From NCBI GenBank assembly GCA_934320645.1, contig CAKRFP010000027.1, positions 1 through 34,791 on the forward strand: a stretch of 34,791 nt of DNA, given 5' to 3'. Positions 24,323 to 31,755 of this stretch are shown here, piece by piece. The DNA is from an uncultured Bariatricus sp. GTDB lineage: Bacteria; Bacillota; Clostridia; Lachnospirales; Lachnospiraceae. Each line of letters begins with the position of its first letter. The stretch's first letter is position 1. Position numbers and translations under genes: made by a program. Under the pieces are notes generated by a model that did no database searches, was not told the DNA's origin, and saw nothing but the letters and a program-made list of their open reading frames with translations.

Positions 24323-25250
24323 CTTCTGCACACTCCTTTTCGCTGTCTTCTTTTAATGTCACAACACCTTTTTCTACCATAAATACCGGTTTGTAGGAAA
24401 GCTTGGCCTTTCTTAAGCCTTCTTCTCCAACATCATCTTCCCGGTTGGTATATTCGTATTTTCCGGCAATTTCATGCTCTACGAACTGCTGGTTGATCAT
24501 GGTATACGCACCTTCCACGTCCGCATAAGCTTTCTCGATATGAACTACAAAGGTATCGTCATTTACCGCTTCTCCAATCGTAAATGCAGCAATCTCATCA
24601 CCAACTCTGAGCAGGCCTCCGGTCAGATTCAGTTCTTTGTAAAGACGCAGTGAATTGAGTGTTACACACATCTCGGAATTCTTCTCTTCATCATCTTCAC
24701 AGCCATTCAGATTCCGCCATTTCAGTGCCATCTGAAAACACTCTTCCAGATTATCCTCTGTAATCGTTTCGTAACTCCAGTTATCTCCGTGAAGTGTTTT
24801 AAATTTATTGACGTGATTCCGCTTGCCGTGCAGCTTTTTGCCGGAAAGTGTTGCAAGTTTCTCACTTTCATAGACATAATCTGCCTCATCTCTGTGATAG
24901 GTGATGTCGAATTTGCCTGGAAACCATGTTTCCAGCTTGGCGAAATTCTCTTTTGTCACCCCATACAGACAGAATGGAACGCCTTTTTCTTTCTCCCATT
25001 CCAGAATATCTTCGATGGCGGCTTTTACATCCTCATCTTCACCTGCCGGAAATGCATAGCCATATCCTGCACTATTGTCCCGGAACAGGAGAACGTTGTT
25101 ATATTGTGCAAATTCTACTTCGTAAAACCTTGCCCACAGATATACATTTGCAAAAGTACGGTCGCAACTTCTGCTTGGGTACTTTTTGAAATAGGAATCT
25201 ATGATATCCCGGTCTGTCAGTTCTGGTCTTTTAAATTTTGCTTCTGCCAT
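24312..25250 (-). CDS. DUF2156 domain protein (GNAT-fold, lysyltransferase-like)
   Basis: A 312-aa cytoplasmic protein with the DUF2156 fold, related to the C-terminal domain of phosphatidylglycerol lysyltransferases. Recognisable parts are the opening KRPELTDRDIIDSYFKKYPSR, a central LHGKRNHVNKF segment and the C-terminal acyltransferase-like stretch KAYADVEGAYTMINQQF, ending in REDDVGEEGLRKAKLSYKP. There are no membrane helices, so it is not a full MprF. The ATG at 25250 has GGAAGGA upstream. An in-frame extension reaches into hairpin copy 4 and is rejected. A short CCGC-T6-GCGG hairpin is in the leader (25269-25282) and a TATACT -10-like box at 25294-25299, without a clear -35. Confidence 0.87.
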   Translation of the reverse strand: MAEAKFKRPELTDRDIIDSYFKKYPSRSCDRTFANVYLWARFYEVEFAQYNNVLLFRDNSAGYGYAFPAGEDEDVKAAIEDILEWEKEKGVPFCLYGVTKENFAKLETWFPGKFDITYHRDEADYVYESEKLATLSGKKLHGKRNHVNKFKTLHGDNWSYETITEDNLEECFQMALKWRNLNGCEDDEEKNSEMCVTLNSLRLYKELNLTGGLLRVGDEIAAFTIGEAVNDDTFVVHIEKAYADVEGAYTMINQQFVEHEIAGKYEYTNREDDVGEEGLRKAKLSYKPVFMVEKGVVTLKEDSEKECAEDDI

Positions 25251-25350
25251 AAAAAATCCTTCCATATTCCGCTTTTTTGCGGTACTGTCTGTTAGTATAC
25301 CACATTTTGAGGGGATTTTTGCGGTTTTCTTGTATTTTTTTGTGTTACTT

Positions 25351-25533
25351 GTAAAGTTAGTGGTCCAAGACTGCAAAATAGAACGTTCCAATTCCACTCG
25401 GCAAACCATTCCGATAAGCCTCTGAGAGCGAAAATTGTGTCAGCAATGGCTTCCACAATTTTTGAGTCTTATCTTCATTGCCTCGAATGGAATTGAAACG
25501 TTCTATTTTGCAGTCTTGGCAGATCTACTTTAC
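25351..25533 (+). repeat. Covarying hairpin element, copy 4
   Basis: Palindrome of about 157 bp (25363-25519) with an outer GTAAAGT/ACTTTAC pair extending it to 183 bp. Outer arms pair through CCAAGACTGCAAAATAGAAC. The core has ACCATTCC, the middle stem GATAAG/CTTATC (a compensated change from GATGAG/CTCATC), inner stem AAAATTGTG/CACAATTTT and the loop TCAGCAATGGCTTC. It occupies most of the 341-bp gap between the DUF2156 gene and mnmM. Confidence 0.85.
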
Positions 25534-25591
25534 TGGCGATTACCTGTCGTCCCACTACGCTTTTTCTTTGCCAGACATAAAAATCGAAAAA

Positions 25592-26152
25592 TCATTTCAG
25601 TTTATAGATGAATACTGGAAGCGGGGGATCATTTTTGCGGTTAAAATAGGAGTTTACGATTACGAGCCATTTTTTTGAGTCTAATTCTTTGAGATGATTC
25701 AAAATGGCTTCTTTTTCTTCGTAGCCGGTGTCGCCGCCGCTGTAGATGCAGAGGTTTATGACGCCGCCTTTTTTCAGTAAGTTAAGGGCTGAATTGATGG
25801 CGGTGAGGCTTGTGGCTGCGTGGGTTGCGATTTTGTGGTCGCCGCCGGGGAGGTAGCCGAAATTGAAGGTGATGGCTTGTACTTCTTTTTTTATGTAGGT
25901 CTGCATTTTTTCGTGACCATCCAGGATCAGTTCTGCCCTTTGGTCCAGACTGGCTTTTTTGAGGCGGTCTCTGGTATGGGCTATGGCTGCTTCTTGTACA
26001 TCGAAAGCATAGACTTTTCCAGTCTCTCCGACTTTTCGGCACAGGAACTCCGTGTCACCGCCATTTCCGGCGGTGGCATCGATGCAGATATCCCCCTCTT
26101 TTATGTATTCTTCTAAAATGTGGTGGCAATATTCTGTGATCTGAAAACTCAT
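25592..26152 (-). CDS. mnmM: Class I SAM-dependent methyltransferase, MnmM/YtqB type
   Basis: A 186-aa methyltransferase with SAM motif I IDATAGNGGDTEFL (about 24-37), VYAFDVQ (motif II) and the FNFGYLPGGDH stretch typical of the YtqB/rRNA_methylase family. In Bacillus, YtqB (MnmM) completes mnm5s2U at the tRNA wobble position. I infer the same role from similarity. AGGAGG lies 8 nt before the ATG at 26152 (a TTG two codons upstream is less likely). It follows the HD gene by 16 nt, in one operon with it and the YcxB-like gene. Confidence 0.88.
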   Translation of the reverse strand: MSFQITEYCHHILEEYIKEGDICIDATAGNGGDTEFLCRKVGETGKVYAFDVQEAAIAHTRDRLKKASLDQRAELILDGHEKMQTYIKKEVQAITFNFGYLPGGDHKIATHAATSLTAINSALNLLKKGGVINLCIYSGGDTGYEEKEAILNHLKELDSKKWLVIVNSYFNRKNDPPLPVFIYKLK

Positions 26153-26168
26153 GTTCAAAGCCTCCTGC

Positions 26169-26717
26169 TTATGGGCGGAAGGTGCGCATTGCCTCGATGG
26201 TCTGCGCGATCAGATCTTCCAGCGTCCAGCCAAGCATTTCTGCACCGCGTTCAATGACCTCTCTGGAGCATCCGGCGGCAAAATTTTTGCTCTTATATTT
26301 TTTCTTAACAGATTTGACTTCCAGATCCTGTACACTTTTTGAAGGACGCATGATCACAACTGCACCGATCAGTCCGGTCAGCTCATCGACTGCATAAAGA
26401 ACTTTTTCCATCTCATGCTCCGGCTTGATATCAACGGTGATTGCATAACCGTGGCTTGCGGTGGCATGGATGATCCGCTCATCTACTCCGCGCTCGCGCA
26501 TGATTTCCTGCTCTTTGATACAGTGCTGCTCCGGATACATTTCAAAATCAAGATCATGCAGGATTCCTACGATCTCCCAGAAATCTGCCTCTTCTTTGTA
26601 TCCCAGCTTTTCTGCAAAATAGCGCATTGTCTTTCCGACGATCTCTGCGTGTTCCAGATGGAATTCATCTTTGTTGTATTCTTTCAGTAATTCCCATGCT
26701 TCTTCTTTTGTTATCAT
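26169..26717 (-). CDS. HD domain-containing hydrolase
   Basis: A 182-aa protein with an HD phosphohydrolase domain. Likely metal ligands are His23 (EFHLEHAEIVGKT), His54-Asp55 (GILHDLDFE) and later His/Asp residues in HATASHGYA and AVDELTGLIGA. Proteins of this size hydrolyse nucleotides or phosphodiesters, but the substrate is not determined. The fold and the DELTGLI motif match the common HDIG-type small proteins of Clostridia. It lies between the YcxB-like gene and mnmM, 16 nt from the latter. Confidence 0.88.
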   Translation of the reverse strand: MITKEEAWELLKEYNKDEFHLEHAEIVGKTMRYFAEKLGYKEEADFWEIVGILHDLDFEMYPEQHCIKEQEIMRERGVDERIIHATASHGYAITVDIKPEHEMEKVLYAVDELTGLIGAVVIMRPSKSVQDLEVKSVKKKYKSKNFAAGCSREVIERGAEMLGWTLEDLIAQTIEAMRTFRP

Positions 26718-26730
26718 TTTCTGTCACTCC

Positions 26731-27249
26731 TTATCTGTCTTTTCCGTAAAACGTGAGCATTTCCTTCACTTCTTTTTCGTTATCGAATGGGTTTCTGATG
26801 ATCTTATACTCTTTGCCTTCCCACGGTATGGTGATCTTGCCCCTCTTTACTGCCATCTGCTCAATGGCTGTGCGCGGCAGCTGCACAAGCTCGTTGCCAT
26901 CTTTGTCATAGAATGCCATGCCATTGTCCCAGTAAATGATCACACGCATCATTTTCATTCCATAGCTGCGCGTGACAAGGCACACCACCGCAATCACAAG
27001 AAACCAGATACTGTAGGTCAGCCCGCCGGCAATTCCACTTCCTGCTGCACACAGGATACAGAAGATTGCAAATGGAAGCATCAGGTATTTGACTGTCAGA
27101 CCACTGTAATATCCGGATACCAGACAGTGAAAACTTCCTCTCCATTCCTTTCCAAGCCTTGCTGCTTCCTCTTGTGTCTTCTTCTGAACCGCCTGATTCA
27201 CTGCCTGCATGATGGCATTCCGGACCAGACGCTGTACAATGTGTCCCAT
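26731..27249 (-). CDS. YcxB-like membrane protein
   Basis: A 172-aa protein with two adjacent membrane segments at about 55-75 and 78-98 (YLMLPFAIFCILCAAGSGIAGG and SIWFLVIAVVCLV), then a soluble beta-rich C-terminal half (from YWDNGMAFYDKDGNELVQLP) similar to the YcxB-like domain. No catalytic motif is visible. I chose the ATG at 27249, which has AGGAGGT 7 nt before it. An in-frame ATG nine codons upstream has no such site. It is the first gene of the YcxB-HD-mnmM operon. Confidence 0.78.
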   Translation of the reverse strand: MGHIVQRLVRNAIMQAVNQAVQKKTQEEAARLGKEWRGSFHCLVSGYYSGLTVKYLMLPFAIFCILCAAGSGIAGGLTYSIWFLVIAVVCLVTRSYGMKMMRVIIYWDNGMAFYDKDGNELVQLPRTAIEQMAVKRGKITIPWEGKEYKIIRNPFDNEKEVKEMLTFYGKDR

Positions 27250-27284
27250 CTTTTGTACCTCCTCATGTTCTCTCATTTATGTCA

Positions 27285-27312
27285 ATTTTAGCATATTCTG
27301 TTGCTTTTTCAA
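27285..27312 (-). promoter_or_regulatory. Promoter of the YcxB-HD-mnmM operon
   Basis: On the minus strand: TTGAAA (27307-27312), 16-bp spacer, TAAAAT (27285-27290). It predicts a leader of about 30 nt. Confidence 0.7.
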
Positions 27313-27330
27313 GGACGCAATGCCAGTCTC

Positions 27331-27351
27331 GATATAAGTTTTTCTTATATC
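27331..27351. promoter_or_regulatory. LysR-type box upstream of yitT
   Basis: A perfect 8-bp inverted repeat GATATAAG-TTTTT-CTTATATC containing ATAAG-N5-CTTAT, the classic T-N11-A style LysR operator. It is about 78 bp before yitT. The LysR gene next to yitT is the natural candidate. A -10-like TATTAT follows at about 27360 without a good -35, as in activator-dependent promoters. Confidence 0.55.
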
Positions 27352-27428
27352 ATTATTCATATTATGTATTTCTCATTTGTCCCCATTTCTCCTAAATTAG
27401 AAGTATCGACTTATGGAGGTACTGACCA

Positions 27429-28304
27429 ATGAAACTTACTGCAAAAAGAAAAGAACAGATTTCTTCTGTTCTCATCATCTGTCTTGGAAATATACTCAAC
27501 GCCTTTTCAGCAAGAGTGTTTCTTCTCCCCGCTGACCTTGTTGCCGGTGGCACGACCGGAATCGGGCTGATCCTGCAGCGGATCACCGGGATCCCGCTTT
27601 CCTCTCTGGTACTCGCTTTCAACATCGCCATGCTGGTGCTTGCCTATATTTTCCTTGGCAAAAAATATACATTTTCCGCAATCTTAAGTTCTTTTATGTA
27701 TCCGATCGCACTGGAATTTTTCAACCAGATCCTTGGCGATTATGTTCTGACGGACAACCTGATTCTATGCACACTGTTTGCAGGGATCGGAATCGGAATT
27801 TCCCTCGGAATGATCATCCGTGCCGGTGCTTCTACCGGTGGTGTAGACGTTCCACCGCTGATCCTGAATAAATATTTCCGTTTTCCGGTTTCAGCCGGTC
27901 TGTACATCATTGACTTCTTTGTCATTCTGGGACAGGCGCTTTATCAGCCGGTTGATAAGGTACTCTATGCCATTTTGTATGTGATCATTTACACGCTTGT
28001 CATGAACAAACTGATCGTCAGCGGTACTTCAAGGATTGCCGTCCAGATCATCAGCAAACATTCGGATGAAATCCGCAATTTTGTACTCACCCAGATTGAC
28101 CGCGGTGCGACCATGATTCCGGTGCAGGGTGGTTATCTGAACCAGTCGCTGAACATGGTACTCACCGTCATCTCCAACCGCGAGCTCGTCCAGCTTGAAA
28201 AAAATGTTCATCAGATCGACCCGGAAAGCTTTATCATCGTTTCCCAGGTACAGGAAGTCCAGGGACGCGGATTCAATCTGGACAAACAATGGAAACCAGA
28301 GTAG
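27429..28304 (+). CDS. YitT family membrane protein (DUF161/DUF2179)
   Basis: A 291-aa integral membrane protein. About five or six hydrophobic segments (15-190) carry the YitT motifs NAFSARVFLLPADLVAGGTTG and RAGASTGGVDVPPLI. A soluble DUF2179 domain (about 205-285) follows, with TQIDRGATMIPVQGGYLNQS. The physiological substrate of YitT proteins is not settled. GGAGG precedes the ATG by 9 nt. Its 3' end overlaps the end of the convergent lysR gene by 32 bp. Confidence 0.92.
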   Translation: MKLTAKRKEQISSVLIICLGNILNAFSARVFLLPADLVAGGTTGIGLILQRITGIPLSSLVLAFNIAMLVLAYIFLGKKYTFSAILSSFMYPIALEFFNQILGDYVLTDNLILCTLFAGIGIGISLGMIIRAGASTGGVDVPPLILNKYFRFPVSAGLYIIDFFVILGQALYQPVDKVLYAILYVIIYTLVMNKLIVSGTSRIAVQIISKHSDEIRNFVLTQIDRGATMIPVQGGYLNQSLNMVLTVISNRELVQLEKNVHQIDPESFIIVSQVQEVQGRGFNLDKQWKPE

Positions 28305-29166
28305 TCAGATACCTCTGAAAATCCCGGATTTCCGGCTCTTTTTTCTTTGATTTCAGGCAGGCAAAATAAAGGCTGTCCTGCCTGGCAGGAACCAGTGGCA
28401 CTGCCGTGACACCATAGTATTCTGCAAAAGACTGCGGTCCGATCGCAATTCCGCTTCCGCTTTTCACCATCTTCATCACCGTATCGATGCTGTCCGAGCG
28501 GATAACTCTCTTCCATGTGATATTCTGCTCGCCATATGTCTTTCTGAGGAGACGGTCTTCCACCGAATGCTCCAGCCCTGTAAGCATGGTATATTCCCTG
28601 CAGTCCATGATCGAAGCATTTTCCTTCTGCGCGAGCGGATGATCCGGTGCCACCAGTATGCACTGCTTCTCACGGATCAGTTCTTTTGCAAAACAGACAC
28701 ATTTCTCCATGCCAATTTCATTTTCCGGCATCCGGTCCAGTGCCATATCAAGAGATCCGTCCTTGATCGCTGCATATGCATCCAATCCGGCTTCTGTATA
28801 AAAGGTCACTTCGAGCTCCGGATGCTTTTCAAAATATCTGGCAATCTTTGGAAACAGTCTGTTGGAATACACTCTGGCTCCAAGTCCGATCTTTAATTTC
28901 TTATGTTCTGTTCCTGAAATCACTTCCTCTTTAAAATGATTCCAGTCCTCCAGCATTTTCTGCGCTTTTTCGTAGAAAAGATTCCCTTTTTCCGTAAGCT
29001 CCAGTCCCTTGCTCGTCCTGCGAAATACGCGGTATCCCAGTTCCTTTTCCAGATTCCGGATCTGCTGGGACAGGGCAGGCTGCGAGACGAAAAGGTACTC
29101 TGCCGCGTGGGAAATGCTTTTGCAATTTGCGATTTCTACAATGTAGGTTAGTTGTTGTATGTTCAT
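28273..29166 (-). CDS. LysR family transcriptional regulator
   Basis: A 297-aa regulator with an N-terminal helix-turn-helix (about 16-36, SHAAEYLFVSQPALSQQIR) and a LysR substrate-binding domain (about 90-290). It converges on yitT with overlapping ends. The ATAAG-N5-CTTAT box in front of yitT makes that gene a probable target. The inducer is unknown. It begins 7 nt after the nuclease-family gene, so it may share its transcript. Confidence 0.93.
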   Translation of the reverse strand: MNIQQLTYIVEIANCKSISHAAEYLFVSQPALSQQIRNLEKELGYRVFRRTSKGLELTEKGNLFYEKAQKMLEDWNHFKEEVISGTEHKKLKIGLGARVYSNRLFPKIARYFEKHPELEVTFYTEAGLDAYAAIKDGSLDMALDRMPENEIGMEKCVCFAKELIREKQCILVAPDHPLAQKENASIMDCREYTMLTGLEHSVEDRLLRKTYGEQNITWKRVIRSDSIDTVMKMVKSGSGIAIGPQSFAEYYGVTAVPLVPARQDSLYFACLKSKKKEPEIRDFQRYLTTLVSIVCPD

Positions 29167-29172
29167 AAAAAA

Positions 29173-29979
29173 CTATCTTGCAGTAGAGGTACTACCTGCA
29201 AGCCACTCCTTAACAAGTTGAACACTCACTCTCAATGCCTGTGCTATCTGCTCTATAGGCATTCCCATATTCTCAAGATTTCTGGCAGTTTCTTTCTTCT
29301 CATCCATTCTTGCTTCATCGCAAAGTTCTTCCATTTCCCTGCACATATGTTCCACTCCTTTCTCTGTCTCTTTGAGTTCCCGCACACGGTCTTGTAATGC
29401 GCCCGCCTGCATGTCTTTTGCTTCCTTAACCCGAAAATCATGCATCAGTTTCCCAAGCTTACCGCCATCATCTTTGCTGGAATCCACATAAATGAAGTGT
29501 GCTTCATCCCCAAAAACCTTGCCATTCTCTTTTATCATCCGATCAATATGAGCGATCGGAAGTCCATATCCGAGCGTATCATTCTGAGTTACAAAAATGA
29601 CATAAGTCTCCGGCAGCTTATCGAAAAATTCACCTGGATCTAAAACATTTCCATCAAGCATCCCTAAATGGTATCTCGCCCTTTTCGGATGCGCTCCTTC
29701 ATTATCCTGCTGTATTTCGACATTAAATATCTGTCCGTTTCCATTCTTCGCCACACAGTCCAGCACCGTACTTCTTCCATGCATGTTCTTGAAATCCATC
29801 TGCACTTCGTTGTCAAGGACTGTAAGTTCTTCATCATCCATAATAATTCGAAGAACATACTCGCAGGCTTTCCTGTCTTTAAAAACATTCCGCGCAAGGA
29901 TATCGCTCATCACAGTCAGATTTTTTATCGTCTCTTTGTATCTTTCCATATGCTCTAAGAGCGTTTCATCTTTGGTCAT
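29173..29979 (-). CDS. PD-(D/E)XK nuclease/Rpn-type transposase family protein
   Basis: A 268-aa protein of the Rpn/PDDEXK_2 family (recombination-promoting nuclease or putative transposase). The core has the acidic positions RSTVLDCVAKNG (Asp in a beta strand) and FNVEIQQ (ExQ), with a C-terminal charged helix and an IEQIAQALRVSVQLVKEWLA helix-turn-helix-like end typical of the family in gut Clostridia. These genes are abundant and often solitary. It has its own promoter and no terminal repeats or target duplication were found, so I do not call it a transposon. Confidence 0.87.
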   Translation of the reverse strand: MTKDETLLEHMERYKETIKNLTVMSDILARNVFKDRKACEYVLRIIMDDEELTVLDNEVQMDFKNMHGRSTVLDCVAKNGNGQIFNVEIQQDNEGAHPKRARYHLGMLDGNVLDPGEFFDKLPETYVIFVTQNDTLGYGLPIAHIDRMIKENGKVFGDEAHFIYVDSSKDDGGKLGKLMHDFRVKEAKDMQAGALQDRVRELKETEKGVEHMCREMEELCDEARMDEKKETARNLENMGMPIEQIAQALRVSVQLVKEWLAGSTSTAR

Positions 29980-30026
29980 TGGTGATTATCACCTCCTGCT
30001 TTTTCTGTACCCATCTCTCTAAAATC

Positions 30027-30055
30027 ATTTTACAAGAATCCACAAAAACAATCAA
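30027..30055 (-). promoter_or_regulatory. Promoter of the nuclease-family gene
   Basis: On the minus strand: TTGATT (30050-30055), 17-bp spacer, TAAAAT (30027-30032), followed 25-40 nt later by GGAGGTG and the start codon. It would also serve lysR. Confidence 0.65.
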
Positions 30056-30176
30056 TATCCTTGTAATATAAAATCTACGCTGTGATTTCCTGAATCTTTG
30101 CTTTCTCTGCACATGGAAAATCCCCCACACAGGACATTTCTATTCTCTCATCCTGTATGAGGGTATCCTCTTACAA

Positions 30177-31055
30177 TTATTCCTTTTCATTCACCGCAAT
30201 CCAGATTTCACAATGATAATTCGGGTCTGAAATATCCGCTGACGAGTATACTTCAAATTCTACATTTTCAGCATACTCATACTGCGAACTCTGCGGGAAA
30301 AATTCGGTGACAATCCGGTTGTATGTTTCGATAAAAGCGTCTGGCATCTTGCCCTTACTCGTAAATACCGCATAAGTATTTGCCGGAATTGTGACTATTT
30401 CCAAATCATCATCAATTTTCCTTCCGTCATACTCCACGCCAATTCCATAAGGAAACTGTTTCGCATCGAGTTCTGCTGAAAAACAAATACCAAGCAGCCC
30501 TTTCATCACCGGATTCTCCGGCATACATTCAGCCAGCTTTTGCATCGTTCCATCCATGCCGTACTCCTGCCACATTGCGGTAATATCCGGCGTCGCATTT
30601 GCCGCCTGCGGCTTTCCAACTCTTTTTCTTTTGCACACCACCTGAAATGCATCTCTTTTTTCAATTCTGTAATCCATCTTACTGCCTCCTGTTAAAGTTA
30701 ATTTTACAGACAGGGGAGTAAAGATCTGAACTTTTCCGCCACGCTTTGCTTCACTTGGCGAAATGCCATGGAACCGGGTAAAAGCCCGGGAAAAACTTTC
30801 CGGTGTATCATACCCATATTTCAGCGCGATATCAATGATTTTTGCATTGCCTCTGGATAATTCTTCGCCCGCCAGAGATAGCCTGCGCATACGGATGTAA
30901 TCACCCAGTGACATTCCACATAAGATACCAAATACTCTCTGAAAATGAAAACTGGAAGAATATGCCTGTCTCGCTGCTTCTTCGTAATCAATCTCTTCTG
31001 TGATGTTGGCTTCCACATAGTCAATCGCTCTTTGTATTCCCTGTATCCAATTCAT
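30177..31055 (-). CDS. AraC family regulator with GyrI-like effector domain
   Basis: A 292-aa regulator with the order AraC DNA-binding domain first (about 5-105: EEAARQAYSSSFHFQRVFG and IDIALKYGYDTPESFSRAF) and a GyrI-like small-molecule-binding domain second (about 125-290, with ending YHCEIWIAVNEKE). This layout is like Rob/SoxS-type and BmrR-like multidrug sensors. GGGAG lies before the ATG. No clear target gene is adjacent on this strand, so it is either self-standing or acts elsewhere. Confidence 0.92.
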   Translation of the reverse strand: MNWIQGIQRAIDYVEANITEEIDYEEAARQAYSSSFHFQRVFGILCGMSLGDYIRMRRLSLAGEELSRGNAKIIDIALKYGYDTPESFSRAFTRFHGISPSEAKRGGKVQIFTPLSVKLTLTGGSKMDYRIEKRDAFQVVCKRKRVGKPQAANATPDITAMWQEYGMDGTMQKLAECMPENPVMKGLLGICFSAELDAKQFPYGIGVEYDGRKIDDDLEIVTIPANTYAVFTSKGKMPDAFIETYNRIVTEFFPQSSQYEYAENVEFEVYSSADISDPNYHCEIWIAVNEKE

Positions 31056-31147
31056 TTTTGTTCACTCCCTTTCTGTGATTACAGTCTAGCAAAATCTAGA
31101 TGTTGTTTCCTGATTCTGTATGCTTTGGGGTGTTATGAATTTTTGAA

Positions 31148-31494
31148 TTACTCTTTAAATTTATACTTTCCCTTTCCATGACCGGATACTGGTTCAATAA
31201 TATCTGCCTGTACCAAATTGGAAAGAAGTTTTGAAGCCCCTGAACCTTTCAGCTCAAGAAGTTCCATAACTGCACTTCTTTCAAACACCTCATCAAAAGC
31301 AAACTTTTCAAAGAGTCTATGGATATGAACCGTCGTTTTTGCCGAGAAACCGCTGTCTTTTTCGGAAAGTACACTTTCAATATCCACTTTTGGGTCTTGA
31401 ATGTCCACTTTTTCATTCTCAATATCCACTTTTGTATCCCAATGTCCACTTTTCCTTCATTCACTCCATATTGTTTATCCTCCACTGATTTCAT
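31148..31494 (-). pseudogene. Frameshifted fragment: KVDI repeats plus C-terminal winged helix
   Basis: Remnant coding sequence on the minus strand. The frame from 31494 gives MKSVEDKQYGVNEGKVDIG. The following frame gives KVDIENEKVDIQDPKVDIES and a winged-helix-like tail (ERSAVMELLELKGSGASKL). The change happens within 21-bp repeats, where one unit is 20 bp, so a one-base loss probably broke the reading frame. Such repeats with a C-terminal DNA-binding tail occur in some Fic and AlbA_2/AAA_4 proteins. The N-terminal catalytic part is absent. A short protein from the GTG in the downstream frame (93 aa, 31148-31429) remains possible. Confidence 0.55.
31376..31454. repeat. Tandem 21-bp repeats inside the gene fragment
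   Basis: About four copies of a unit beginning (on the minus strand) AAAAGTGGAYATT, spaced 20, 21 and 21 bp. The 20-bp unit near 31427-31446 lacks one base compared with the others and shifts the frame. Confidence 0.75.
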
Positions 31495-31680
31495 CTCATT
31501 TTCAATTTATCTATTCTTTATCAAAGGTTTTATATATTTTCGTTACAACCGTTTATTTAACATTATATAGTACACTTTGAGTCATTTCAAGATTCCAAGT
31601 CGCACTCCACCACGGCTGACACTACAATGTTATTTTTCATAAACACCTGGCATTTCTTTTTATCCTCTCCAATTTTCCAC

Positions 31681-31724
31681 AAAATAAAAAGAAGTACGAA
31701 AGCCTTTCTCCCGGCTTTCATACT
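31681..31724 (-). terminator. Terminator after prfA
   Basis: Minus-strand 12-bp hairpin AGTATGAAAGCC/GGCTTTCGTACT with one G-U pair and an 8-nt loop, followed by TCTTTTTATTTT, about 30 bp after the prfA stop. Apart from this and the fragment above, the gap 31495-31755 shows no gene. Confidence 0.9.
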
Positions 31725-31755
31725 CCCTTTATCTTCTCTATCCAATTACACTAAA

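Noticed and set aside
25251..25409. N-terminal extension of the DUF2156 protein
   Set aside because: It would translate part of hairpin copy 4 and a promoter-like region, and a good ribosome binding site exists at the ATG at 25250.
13917..25533. CRISPR array or integron attC sites
   Set aside because: Copies are kilobases apart, not regularly spaced, occur in both orientations and have no integrase, cas genes or conserved attC core triplets.
30100..30176. Terminator after the AraC-GyrI gene
   Set aside because: Overlapping weak pairings (ACAGGA/TCCTGT, CTCAT/ATGAG) exist but no T-run follows; evidence is too weak for a call.
29173..31494. A complete insertion sequence or prophage segment
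   Set aside because: No terminal inverted repeats, target duplication, integrase or phage structural genes were found around the nuclease-family gene.
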